NCBI GenBank assembly: GCA_934292805.1 | Contig: CAKQXQ010000057.1 | Coordinates: forward strand, 1-12,630 | Reading direction: 5' to 3' | Origin: an uncultured Roseburia sp. | Lineage (GTDB): Bacteria > Bacillota > Clostridia > Lachnospirales > Lachnospiraceae | DNA length: 12,630 nucleotides | Shown here: positions 1-6,911 of the stretch, piece by piece | How the letters are laid out: every line of letters begins with the position of its first letter | Numbering within the stretch: position 1 is the stretch's first letter | Notes under the pieces: model-generated | Told to the model about the DNA's origin: nothing | The model's database searches: none | The model's input: the letters and a program-made list of their open reading frames with translations, nothing else | Program-made: the position numbers and the translations under genes

Positions 1-603
1 GGACAGTTCCGTCTGGATGGTATCCCACCAGCACGTCGTGGTGTTCCACAGATCGAAGTTACATTCGATATCGATGCAAACGGTATTGTAAATGTTTCTG
101 CAAAAGACCTTGGAACAGGAAAAGAGCAGCATATCACAATTACATCCGGATCTAACATGTCTGATGATGAGATCGATAAAGCGGTAAAAGAGGCTGCCGA
201 GTTTGAAGCACAGGATAAGAAGAGAAAAGAAGCAATCGATGCAAGAAACGATGCTGATTCCTTCGTATTCCAGACACAGCAGGCATTAGATCAGGTTGGA
301 GCAAACCTTGATGCAAATGATAAAGCAGAAGTAGAAGCTGATATGAACGCCGTAAAATCATTCCTTGATGCACATCAGAATGCAGAAGAGATGACAGACG
401 CAGATGTTGCTGAATTAAAAGCAGCTCAGGAAAAACTGACACAGAGTGCACAGAAAGTATTTGCAAAGATGTATGAGCAGACACAGGCAGCACAGGGTGC
501 TCAGGGAGCAGGTCCTGATATGAGCAACATGGGTGGTGCACAGACAAACAACGCCGGTGCAGCAGATGATGATGTTGTAGATGCTGACTTCAAAGAGGTC
601 TAA
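1..603 (+). CDS. dnaK: Chaperone protein DnaK (Hsp70), C-terminal 200 residues, 5' end outside window
   Basis: This is the end of the ATP-dependent Hsp70 chaperone, which binds exposed hydrophobic peptides in the cytoplasm and works with DnaJ and GrpE. Frame 1 is open from the first base. The fragment begins in the substrate-binding beta-sandwich (GQFRLDGIPPARRGVPQ, then VTFDIDANGIVNVSAKD, both hallmark DnaK stretches). It continues into the charged helical lid (about fragment residues 53-165), and finishes with a Gly/Ala/Gln-rich linker and an acidic tail ending DADFKEV, close to the EEVD-like tail usual in bacterial DnaK. The stop is TAA at 601-603. The ATPase domain lies upstream of the window. 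The next gene in the same direction is dnaJ, 158 bp away, the usual Firmicute order. I see no CIRCE operator here; if present it would be upstream. The family call is certain; only the 5' extent is unknown. Confidence 0.98.
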   Translation, partial: GQFRLDGIPPARRGVPQIEVTFDIDANGIVNVSAKDLGTGKEQHITITSGSNMSDDEIDKAVKEAAEFEAQDKKRKEAIDARNDADSFVFQTQQALDQVGANLDANDKAEVEADMNAVKSFLDAHQNAEEMTDADVAELKAAQEKLTQSAQKVFAKMYEQTQAAQGAQGAGPDMSNMGGAQTNNAGAADDDVVDADFKEV

Positions 604-613
604 AATATAATCA

Positions 614-656
614 GCATATAAAAGGGGGTTTCCGGTTTTCCGGAAACCCTATATGC
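614..656 (+). promoter_or_regulatory. Perfect intergenic stem-loop between dnaK and dnaJ
   Basis: The arms GGGTTTCCGG (626-635) and CCGGAAACCC (640-649) pair perfectly over 10 bp around a TTTT loop. A second, outer helix is possible: GCATATA (614-620) with TATATGC (650-656), leaving only AAAGG (621-625) as an internal bulge. No T-run follows (the next bases are GGTAGAAGAG), so it does not look like a full intrinsic terminator. The likely roles, by inference, are partial attenuation, an RNase processing site, or a 3' stabiliser giving more dnaK than dnaJ message. The structure is read directly; the function is not shown. Confidence 0.7.
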
Positions 657-761
657 GGTAGAAGAGGAAATATTTGAAAATATCAGAAGACCGGAAAGTT
701 GATTTTCCAGGATGGAAAGCCGGTATGATAAATTTGAAGACAATAGCAAGGAGTAACAGTT

Positions 762-1949
762 ATGGCAGAGAAGAGAGATTATTATGAAGTCCTTGGCGTT
801 CCGAAGAATGCGAGCGACGCTGATATAAAAAAGGCATTCCGTACTCTTGCCAAGAAATACCATCCGGATATGCATCCGGGTGATAAAGAGTGTGAAGAAA
901 AATTCAAAGAGGCACAGGAGGCATATGCTGTCTTGAGCGATGCTGAAAAGAGAAAACAGTATGATCAGTTCGGTCACGCAGCTTTTGATGGAACAGGCGG
1001 AGCAGGTGCCGGCGGATTTGACTTCTCAGGAATGGACATGGGAGATATCTTTGGAGATATTTTCGGAGACTTTTTCGGAGGTGGCGGATCCAGAAGAAGA
1101 GCAGATAATGGCCCGATGAAGGGTGCAAATCTTCGTACAAGTGTAAGGATCACATTTGAAGAGGCAGTATTCGGATGTGAAAAAGAGATTGAGATGGTAT
1201 TAAAGGATGAGTGTGCAACTTGTCATGGTACTGGTGCAAAACCGGGAACCAGTCCTTCAACCTGTCCAAAATGTGGCGGTAAAGGAAAGGTTGTATTTTC
1301 ACAGCAGTCATTCTTTGGAACAGTCCAGAATGTCCAGACCTGTCCGGATTGTAATGGTTCCGGTAAGATTATCAAAGAAAAATGTCCGGATTGCCGTGGT
1401 ACAGGATATATTGCAAGAAAGAGAAAAATCCAGGTAACGATACCGGCTGGTATTGATAATGGCCAGAGTGTACGTATCCGTGAAAAAGGTGAGCCGGGTA
1501 TTAACGGCGGACCAAGAGGAGATCTTCTTGTAGAAGTAGTTGTATCCAGACATCCGATTTTCCAGCGTCAGGATACAAACATTTACTCTACTGCACCGAT
1601 CACATTTGCACAGGCAGCATTAGGTGGTGAGATCCGGATCAATACCGTTGATGGAGATGTACTGTATGAAGTAAAACCGGGAACACAGACTGATACAAGA
1701 ATCCGTCTGAAAGGCAAGGGAGTGCCATCCCTGAGAAATAAAGATGTTCGTGGTGATCAGTATGTCACTTTGGTAGTCCAGACTCCGACAGGATTAAGCG
1801 GAGAAGCAAAAGAAGCCCTGCGTCATTTTGATGAATTGACAGGTGGTTCCTTAAACCGAGGCGACGCCGGTGGTAACGGCACCCAGGAAAAGGGCAAAAA
1901 GAAAAAAGGATTCATGGATAAATTGAAAGAATCCTTTGACGATATCTAA
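762..1949 (+). CDS. dnaJ: Chaperone protein DnaJ (Hsp40 co-chaperone)
   Basis: DnaJ delivers unfolded substrates to DnaK and stimulates its ATPase in the cytoplasm. The 395-residue product has every expected part in order. The J domain covers residues 1-70, with the HPD motif at 34-36. A Gly/Phe-rich linker covers roughly 71-110, with repeated GDIFGD-type units. Four CxxCxGxG zinc-binding repeats start at residues 151 (CATCHGTG), 168 (CPKCGGKG), 194 (CPDCNGSG) and 208 (CPDCRGTG). A C-terminal substrate-binding region follows, ending in a Lys-rich tail. The length is normal for type I DnaJ (about 375-395). The start is ATG 762, preceded by AAGGAG at 748-753 with 8-nt spacing. It follows dnaK at 158 bp and no promoter is evident between them, so co-transcription is likely, with the intergenic hairpin possibly tuning it. 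There is no truncation or missing key residue. Confidence 0.98.
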   Translation: MAEKRDYYEVLGVPKNASDADIKKAFRTLAKKYHPDMHPGDKECEEKFKEAQEAYAVLSDAEKRKQYDQFGHAAFDGTGGAGAGGFDFSGMDMGDIFGDIFGDFFGGGGSRRRADNGPMKGANLRTSVRITFEEAVFGCEKEIEMVLKDECATCHGTGAKPGTSPSTCPKCGGKGKVVFSQQSFFGTVQNVQTCPDCNGSGKIIKEKCPDCRGTGYIARKRKIQVTIPAGIDNGQSVRIREKGEPGINGGPRGDLLVEVVVSRHPIFQRQDTNIYSTAPITFAQAALGGEIRINTVDGDVLYEVKPGTQTDTRIRLKGKGVPSLRNKDVRGDQYVTLVVQTPTGLSGEAKEALRHFDELTGGSLNRGDAGGNGTQEKGKKKKGFMDKLKESFDDI

Positions 1950-1981
1950 AATAAATAAAAAGTAATTACAGATTTCTATAA

Positions 1982-2033
1982 TGATGATAGATTAATCATA
2001 CCATGGTTAGCCAGGCTGGTTGATCTATCATCA
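1982..2033 (+). terminator. Long stem-loop after dnaJ, possible weak terminator
   Basis: TGATGATAGATTAA (1982-1995) pairs with TTGATCTATCATCA (2020-2033): 14 bp with one G-U wobble, enclosing a 24-nt loop that contains CCATGG. It lies 33 bp after the dnaJ stop. The following sequence (GCTATTTCATAATTTC) is T-rich but lacks a clean T-run, so termination would be weak. It could instead protect the 3' end of the dnaK-dnaJ message. From 2034 to about 2150 the DNA is AT-rich and I see nothing else there. Confidence 0.4.
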
Positions 2034-2153
2034 GCTATTTCATAATTTCTAATTCAGATAATATTTTGAAAAATCAATTCATATAATCCCAGATAAAAAA
2101 TGAATCACAGATTTTGTTAGTGTAATAAGGAACATTGATAATTGAATAAAGGC

Positions 2154-2182
2154 TTTACACCTGTTTGAAATCCGCCTATAAT
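2154..2182 (+). promoter_or_regulatory. Sigma-A promoter for the 55-residue ORF
   Basis: The -35 box TTTACA (2154-2159) and -10 box TATAAT (2177-2182) are separated by exactly 17 bp. Five of six and six of six bases match the vegetative consensus. Transcription would start near 2189, giving a leader of about 25 nt before the ATG at 2214. Confidence 0.75.
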
Positions 2183-2213
2183 ATACATATCATATAGAAA
2201 GGCGGTGGAAAGG

Positions 2214-2381
2214 ATGTTAGATAAAATGCCAAGTAAAAATGCAAGTGAGGTAATAGAAGAACTGGCAAGAAAACTGGAACGCCAGCGAATCTATAATGAT
2301 TTATGCAATGTTGAGACGATAGAGGATATAAGGGAATTGAAGGAGAAGTATAGAATACTCTGCGAAGATATGGACAATTAA
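2214..2381 (+). CDS. Small hypothetical protein, 55 residues
   Basis: I do not recognise this gene. It reads ATG (2214) to TAA (2379-2381). Translation starts MLDKMPSKNASEVIEEL and ends YRILCEDMDN. The product is highly charged (many E, K, R, D), with Cys at 31 and 50. By eye it is probably two amphipathic helices, with no signal peptide or membrane segment. Support for it being real: a consensus promoter 32 bp upstream, a Shine-Dalgarno-like AAAGGCGGT about 7 nt before the ATG, and a strong terminator after the stop. A second in-frame ATG (codon 5, position 2226) sits 11 nt after AAAGGA and is an alternative start. It sits alone between dnaJ and the convergent luxS. A small regulatory or adaptor protein is possible, but nothing in the sequence shows which. 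A transcript acting mainly as RNA is also possible. Confidence 0.6.
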   Translation: MLDKMPSKNASEVIEELARKLERQRIYNDLCNVETIEDIRELKEKYRILCEDMDN

Positions 2382-2424
2382 TGATAGATATATGAATCAT
2401 TAATAAATAATAGAATAACAAAAA

Positions 2425-2477
2425 CCCGGTGTAAGGTCTTTATTGAGACATTAAGAACTTACACCGGGATTTTTTTT
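2425..2477. terminator. Bidirectional intrinsic terminator between the small ORF and luxS
   Basis: CCCGGTGTAAG (2425-2435) and CTTACACCGGG (2458-2468) form a perfect 11-bp stem. Inside it GTCT (2436-2439) can pair with AGAC (2446-2449). On the plus strand a run of eight T follows (2470-2477). On the minus strand the sequence after the stem reads TTTTTGTTATT. It can therefore stop both the plus-strand small ORF and the minus-strand luxS transcript. The plus-strand T-run overlaps the luxS stop codon. Confidence 0.92.
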
Positions 2478-2955
2478 ATTCCGGATATACCAGATGTTTT
2501 TCATCGATATGATACAGTGTATTTTCCAGATAACGGTTGGCAAGATAATTAGCCATGCCAAGGTTCATGTCAAGGTAGTTGCCGCAGTCTTTTGGACTTG
2601 CACCCGGAACATCTCCTTTAAAATCACGGATGAATTCATACATTTCGATCATAAGATCTACGATATCCTTAGATTCGTAATCACCTGCAAGAAGCAGATA
2701 GAATCCGGTGCGGCATCCCATTGGTCCAAAGTAAATTGTTTTGGAACCAAAAAGTGGATGGTTTCTTAAAAAAGTTGCTGCAAGATGTTCGATCGTGTGC
2801 ATCTCAGCAGTGTTCATAACCGGTTCGTCATTCGGAGAAGTCATTCGCAGATCAAAGGTAGTGATGACTTCAGAACCTACATTGTCTTTGCGGGATACAT
2901 AGATACCCGGCTCTAATTTGATGTGGTCAATGGTAAAACTTGCAATTTTTTCCAT
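2476..2955 (-). CDS. luxS: S-ribosylhomocysteine lyase (AI-2 synthase) LuxS
   Basis: LuxS cleaves S-ribosylhomocysteine to homocysteine and DPD, the precursor of autoinducer-2, in the activated methyl cycle of the cytoplasm. The product is 159 residues, the normal size. The zinc ligands are visible: His53 and His57 in HTIEH, and Cys124 in PKDCGNY. Glu56 (general base) and Cys81 in GPMGCRTG (the second catalytic residue) are also present. The frame stays open 70 codons further upstream. I start at 2955 because the product there begins MEKIASFTIDHIKLEPG as in the family, and because AGAGGA sits about 7 nt before it; the extension would overlap asnB and the luxS promoter. The gene is monocistronic, with its own promoter (3017-3045) and a shared terminator (2425-2477). 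asnB lies upstream on the same strand. No S-box or other riboswitch is visible in the short leader. Confidence 0.98.
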   Translation of the reverse strand: MEKIASFTIDHIKLEPGIYVSRKDNVGSEVITTFDLRMTSPNDEPVMNTAEMHTIEHLAATFLRNHPLFGSKTIYFGPMGCRTGFYLLLAGDYESKDIVDLMIEMYEFIRDFKGDVPGASPKDCGNYLDMNLGMANYLANRYLENTLYHIDEKHLVYPE

Positions 2956-3016
2956 AGTAATTCCTCTTTCATATAATTTATCAGTAACTAAAAAACTATT
3001 CTGTTGTCTTCTTAAA

Positions 3017-3045
3017 ACAGTAAATGATTTTGTTATCTTCGTCAA
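3017..3045 (-). promoter_or_regulatory. Sigma-A promoter for luxS
   Basis: Reading the minus strand, TTGACG (plus 3040-3045) is followed after 17 bp by TACTGT (plus 3017-3022). The -35 is five of six to consensus. The -10 keeps the important TA...T positions only. It lies between the asnB stop and the luxS start, so luxS can be transcribed independently of asnB. Confidence 0.6.
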
Positions 3046-3059
3046 GCAATATATGAAAG

Positions 3060-3099
3060 AAAAAAAAAACCTTTTTACAGGGAAAGATGATATTTTTCC
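3060..3099 (-). terminator. Possible weak terminator at the end of asnB
   Basis: On the minus strand, GGAAA and TTTCC (plus 3095-3099 and 3081-3085) can pair, and ten consecutive T follow (plus 3060-3069) after an 11-base gap that contains the asnB stop. The stem is short and the gap is unusual, so this is a weak candidate. The long T-run is the main reason to list it. Confidence 0.3.
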
Positions 3100-4922
3100 A
3101 TCCAGTAATTTAGCTGTATATAATAAGCCAGAAGCTGTGGCCCGGCCATAAGCTGACCAAACCATGGTTTGCCATATTGTGCAGGTGTCTTTAAAAAAGT
3201 TTCAAGCTTTGTGGTGTCTAAAATAGAAAGAACCGGTGAATTCGGATCCTGCACGATCGCTCTCATTTTTTCTGTCAGCATTTTTTCGTAGACAGGACTG
3301 TAAGTTTTCGGATAAGGACTCTTTTTCCTGTGCAGGATCTCTTCCGGAAGAAGATCGGCACAGGCATCACGCAGAAGTGCTTTCTCAGTACCATTTTGGT
3401 ATTTCATTTCCCATGGTACATTGTATACATATTCTATGATCCTGTGATCAGCAAAAGGAACTCTGGCTTCCAGGCCGGAATACATACTTGTGCGGTCCAT
3501 TCTGTCAAGCAATGTCTGCATAAACCATTTTATATTCAGATAAGCAATCTCATAACGCCTGTGTTCTTCCGGTGTTTCATCTGCAAGGTGCGGTGCGTTG
3601 CGGACAGAATCCAGATAGTGTTCTTTTGCATATTCTGACAGTTCCTTTGCAGTCAGAAAATCTTCCCGAAGAAGTGTAGCTCTGAATGCAATGTCAGAAG
3701 ACCATGGAAAACCGTCAAGATCCATCAGTTCCTTTCGGTAAAACCATGGATATCCGCCAAAAATTTCATCAGCACATTCACCGGTTAAAGCCACCTTGTT
3801 ACGTGTTTTTACAAGGGAACAAAAATAAAGAAGTGAGGAATCCACGTCAGCCATTCCAGGCATATCCCTTGCATCTACATCGGAAAAAAGTGCCAAAAAT
3901 AAATCATTTTCATTGCATTCCAGAAAAGTGTGGTTTGTATGATAGTACTTTAGCATGACATTGACATATGGAAGATCTCTGGAAGGCTGGAAGGCATTGG
4001 ATTGAAAATAAACATCATTATTTTTAAAGTCAAATGAAAAGGTATTCAGCTTTTCGCCCAGTGGTTCAAGATACTGGCAGGCGAGAGCTGTTACAATGCT
4101 GGAGTCAATTCCGCCGGACAGAAAGCTGCAGACAGGCACATCAGATACCATCTGGCGTTTCACCGCATCGCGGATCAGAAAAGAAACTTTTTCTTTTGTC
4201 TGATCGTAAGAGTCGGTATGTTCGCTGCGGGTGAGATCCCAGTAAACATGATCCGTTACAGAATGTTCCTGAAAAATCAGATAATGCCCCGGAAGAACTT
4301 CTTTTACATCTTTAAAAATCCCATTTCCCATTGTTCTTGCAGGACCGATCGCAAGAAGCTCCAACAGACTTTCCGTTGTTATTTCCGGTGTGAATCCGGG
4401 ATAAGCAAATAAGGCTTTCGGTTCTGATGCAAAAATAAGCTGATGGTTTTTATATGTATAAAACAGTGGTTTGATCCCGACACGGTCACGGCAGAGCATG
4501 AGACTCTGGTTGACATCATCCCAGATTGCAAAAGCGAAGATCCCATTGAGTTTTTGAACAAATTCAGCTCCATATTCCATATATGCATAAAGAATCACTT
4601 CGGTATCCGTCGTTGTGGAAAAAGTATAGCCAAGAGAATGCAGGTCTGATTTCAACTCATCTGTATTATAAAGTTCTCCATTATACACAATCGCATATTC
4701 CCCTGCAAAAGAAGAACGGACAATGGGCTGGGAACCATGAAAAAGATCACGGATACAGAGCCTTGCATGGGAGAATCCGGCATGTCTGGCAAGATATTTG
4801 CCGAATTCGTCATTTCCGCGTCTGGAGAGGCATTTCCGCATAGAATCAAGGACATAAGACCACTTTACGGTATCTTTGGAATAGTCTTCTTTTGCATTAT
4901 AAAAACCGGAAATTCCGCACAT
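3075..4922 (-). CDS. asnB: Asparagine synthetase, glutamine-hydrolysing (class II, AsnB type)
   Basis: This enzyme makes asparagine from aspartate, ATP and glutamine-derived ammonia in the cytoplasm. The product is 615 residues, like the longer Bacillus AsnB/AsnO forms. Met1 is followed by Cys2 (MCGISGFYN), the class II glutaminase nucleophile. Arg54, NGELYN (81-86) and Asp106 in TTDTEV are the expected glutamine-site residues. The synthetase domain carries the ATP pyrophosphatase loop SGGIDSS at 269-275. A later conserved stretch reads SGLEARVPFADHRIIEYV. One oddity: the usual RGPD near residue 36 is RGND here. The start at 4922 is fixed by Cys2 and by AAGGAGGT a few bases upstream. It is divergent from the S8 protease and upstream of luxS. 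No T-box leader fits in the short 5' region. A paralogue amidating another substrate is the main alternative. Confidence 0.93.
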   Translation of the reverse strand: MCGISGFYNAKEDYSKDTVKWSYVLDSMRKCLSRRGNDEFGKYLARHAGFSHARLCIRDLFHGSQPIVRSSFAGEYAIVYNGELYNTDELKSDLHSLGYTFSTTTDTEVILYAYMEYGAEFVQKLNGIFAFAIWDDVNQSLMLCRDRVGIKPLFYTYKNHQLIFASEPKALFAYPGFTPEITTESLLELLAIGPARTMGNGIFKDVKEVLPGHYLIFQEHSVTDHVYWDLTRSEHTDSYDQTKEKVSFLIRDAVKRQMVSDVPVCSFLSGGIDSSIVTALACQYLEPLGEKLNTFSFDFKNNDVYFQSNAFQPSRDLPYVNVMLKYYHTNHTFLECNENDLFLALFSDVDARDMPGMADVDSSLLYFCSLVKTRNKVALTGECADEIFGGYPWFYRKELMDLDGFPWSSDIAFRATLLREDFLTAKELSEYAKEHYLDSVRNAPHLADETPEEHRRYEIAYLNIKWFMQTLLDRMDRTSMYSGLEARVPFADHRIIEYVYNVPWEMKYQNGTEKALLRDACADLLPEEILHRKKSPYPKTYSPVYEKMLTEKMRAIVQDPNSPVLSILDTTKLETFLKTPAQYGKPWFGQLMAGPQLLAYYIQLNYWMEKYHLSL

Positions 4923-4954
4923 ATAACCTCCTTAAAAATACAAGCTGTGTTTTC

Positions 4955-4984
4955 AATATATGCACGCGGTCTGGAATTTATGAA
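4955..4984 (-). promoter_or_regulatory. Candidate promoter for asnB
   Basis: On the minus strand, TTCATA (plus 4979-4984) is followed after 18 bp by TATATT (plus 4955-4960), four and five of six to consensus. The leader would be only about 25 nt, consistent with the strong Shine-Dalgarno next to the asnB start. Confidence 0.4.
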
Positions 4985-5021
4985 TAAAAGAGCATACCGG
5001 GAAAAGGAAAATGCATATATT
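4955..5021. repeat. 10-bp inverted repeat spanning the asnB/protease divergent promoter region
   Basis: AATATATGCA (4955-4964) and TGCATATATT (5012-5021) are perfect inverted copies, 57 bp apart. Each arm carries TATATT reading outward: on the minus strand it is the candidate asnB -10, and on the plus strand it lies 27 bp before the protease start. A plus-strand -35 is not clear (CATACC at 17 bp is poor). The arms could be matched promoter elements, operator half-sites, or chance in AT-rich DNA. Confidence 0.45.
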
Positions 5022-5047
5022 TAAGAAAAAAGTAAGCAGGAAGCAAA

Positions 5048-6799
5048 GTGGAAGCCAATAGTGGTAAAATGGAAAATCTGCTAAATCTTGCGTTAGATGC
5101 GACAAAAACGGAAATGGAAAAGTCGTCAGATCTTTCGGTAGGATATGATATGGATGTAAATACATGGAAAGTGATCGTAAAATTTTTTGGAAGCACAGAG
5201 GAATTAAAAAGCCAGATCAGAAAGCACTTTCAGGAGCAGGATGTGTTGATCGATATTTACGATCTTTCCAATGAATATGCGATCCTTACCATACCGGAGC
5301 CATTTGTAGCAGAAGTGGCAGCCATACCGGCAATTGAATATATGGAAAAACCAAAGCGTCTTTTTTTTACTTTGGATCACGGAAAAAGCAATTCCTGTAT
5401 TAATTTACTGCAAACAGGAATAAGCCAAAGGAATGGAAATCTTACAGGAAAAGGCATTATTGTTGCAGTGATCGATTCCGGGATTGACTATGCCCATCCG
5501 GATTTCAGAAATCCGGATGGGAGCACCAGGATTCTTTTGCTATGGGATCAGACAATCGGGAAAATTTATGACAGGGAGGATATAAACCGTGCCCTGGACC
5601 AGGCGGGAGAAATGGCAAGGTATGAGATCTGCCCGAGCAGGGATCTGTCTTCTCACGGTACGCATGTGGCAGGGATCGCAGCAGGAAATGGCAGGGCATC
5701 TGGCGGAAAATATAAAGGCGTGGCATATGAGAGTGACCTTATCATAGTAAAGCTTGGAATTCCGGGAGAAAATGCATTTCCGCGGACAACGGAGCTTATG
5801 CAGGCAGTTGATTTTTGCATTGAAAAAGCCAGACTGTATGAAAAGCCGATGGCAGTCAATATCAGCTTTGGCAATAATTATGGATCCCATTCCGGAACAT
5901 CATTGTTAGAGACATACCTGGATGATATGTCAAATTACTGGAAGACATCGATTGTGACAGGAAGTGGTAATGAAGGGAATACTGCAATGCATGCAGCAGG
6001 AGTCCTTACACAAAACCAGACGAAAGAAATCGAAATAGCTGTCAGTGATTATGAGACCTCGCTCAATATACAAATATGGAAAAATTATGTAGATGAGATA
6101 GGGATTATGATCGTTCATCCGGATGGAAAAAGTGTCGGACCATTTCGTCAGATCCAGAAGACACAGCGTTTTTGGCTGGAAAACACGGAAATATTATTGT
6201 ATTATGGCGAACCGTGTCCATACAGTACATACCAGGAAATTTATTTTGAGTTTTTACCGCAGGAACAGTATGTCGACAGCGGAATCTGGAAAATACGCCT
6301 TCTTCCGCAAAGAATTGTAACAGGAAGTTATAATATGTGGCTTCCTTCCGGTGGCGTTTTAAACCAAAGCAGTGGCTTTTTACAGCCTGCAGAAGATACA
6401 ACACTTACAATTCCATCAGCTGCGGCAAAGGTTATCACGGTCGGTGCCTACGATGCCAGAACAGACAGGATCGCGAACTTTTCCGGGCGTGGATACACAA
6501 GAGCAACAGACCGCATTAAGCCGGATATTGTGGCACCTGGAGTTTTGATCACTTCCTGTGCAGCAGGAGGAGGCTATCAGACAAGGAGCGGCACATCTAT
6601 GGCAGCACCGTTCGTGACAGGGAGTGCGGCGCTGCTTATGCAGTGGGGGATCGTGAATGGAAATGATCCGTATTTGTACGGAGAGAAGATAAAGGCATAT
6701 CTTTCAAAAGGAGCGAGGCATCTGCCGGGATTTGCACAGTATCCGAATCCGGTAACAGGGTGGGGAGCACTCTGCACAGAACAAAGTCTGCCATTTTAA
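5048..6799 (+). CDS. S8 (subtilisin-like) serine protease with Csp-type insertion, no signal peptide
   Basis: This is a 583-residue serine endopeptidase of the subtilase family, resembling the clostridial Csp group. An N-terminal prodomain-like region (about 1-115) precedes the catalytic domain. The triad is complete: Asp143 in VIDSGID, His203 in SSHGTHVAGIAAG, Ser517 in RSGTSMAAPF. The oxyanion Asn308 is in GSGNEGN. Between Asn308 and Ser517 there is an insertion of about 130 residues (roughly 320-450) of beta-rich character, where Csp proteases carry a jelly-roll domain. I see no signal peptide or anchor, so it is probably intracellular or spore-associated. The start is GTG 5048 with AGGA 6 nt upstream; ATG 5069 (codon 8) is the alternative and lacks a good ribosome site. 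A stop lies in frame just upstream. The gene is divergent from asnB, with MATE downstream. The protease identity is firm; a role in germination or protein turnover is inference. Confidence 0.9.
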   Translation: MEANSGKMENLLNLALDATKTEMEKSSDLSVGYDMDVNTWKVIVKFFGSTEELKSQIRKHFQEQDVLIDIYDLSNEYAILTIPEPFVAEVAAIPAIEYMEKPKRLFFTLDHGKSNSCINLLQTGISQRNGNLTGKGIIVAVIDSGIDYAHPDFRNPDGSTRILLLWDQTIGKIYDREDINRALDQAGEMARYEICPSRDLSSHGTHVAGIAAGNGRASGGKYKGVAYESDLIIVKLGIPGENAFPRTTELMQAVDFCIEKARLYEKPMAVNISFGNNYGSHSGTSLLETYLDDMSNYWKTSIVTGSGNEGNTAMHAAGVLTQNQTKEIEIAVSDYETSLNIQIWKNYVDEIGIMIVHPDGKSVGPFRQIQKTQRFWLENTEILLYYGEPCPYSTYQEIYFEFLPQEQYVDSGIWKIRLLPQRIVTGSYNMWLPSGGVLNQSSGFLQPAEDTTLTIPSAAAKVITVGAYDARTDRIANFSGRGYTRATDRIKPDIVAPGVLITSCAAGGGYQTRSGTSMAAPFVTGSAALLMQWGIVNGNDPYLYGEKIKAYLSKGARHLPGFAQYPNPVTGWGALCTEQSLPF

Positions 6800-6808
6800 A
6801 TAAAATGT

Positions 6809-6837
6809 TTGATAAACAACCCTATGTCGGTTATACT
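6809..6837 (+). promoter_or_regulatory. Sigma-A promoter for the MATE transporter
   Basis: TTGATA (6809-6814) and TATACT (6832-6837) are separated by 17 bp, each five of six to consensus. It starts 10 bp after the protease stop, so the transporter can be expressed independently. The predicted leader is about 68 nt. No terminator separates it from the protease gene. Confidence 0.65.
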
Positions 6838-6911
6838 TAGGATACTTGTCTTTTCAGGAGTGGAAAGAAATAGAAAAGAAAAAGAACAACACGGAGAATG
6901 AATAAGATACT

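Noticed and set aside
690..724. ACCGG...CCGGT dyad in the dnaK-dnaJ spacer
   Set aside because: The arms are only 5 bp with a 25-nt interior that has several weak alternatives; it is much weaker than the hairpin at 614-656.
2956..3165. 70-residue N-terminal extension of LuxS in the same frame
   Set aside because: It would overlap asnB and the luxS promoter, lacks a ribosome site, and is not found in LuxS proteins of normal length (about 157-160).
6792..6807. CATTTTA/TAAAATG dyad at the end of the S8 protease gene
   Set aside because: It is all A/T except the ends, has a 2-nt loop and no T-run, so it is not a credible terminator.
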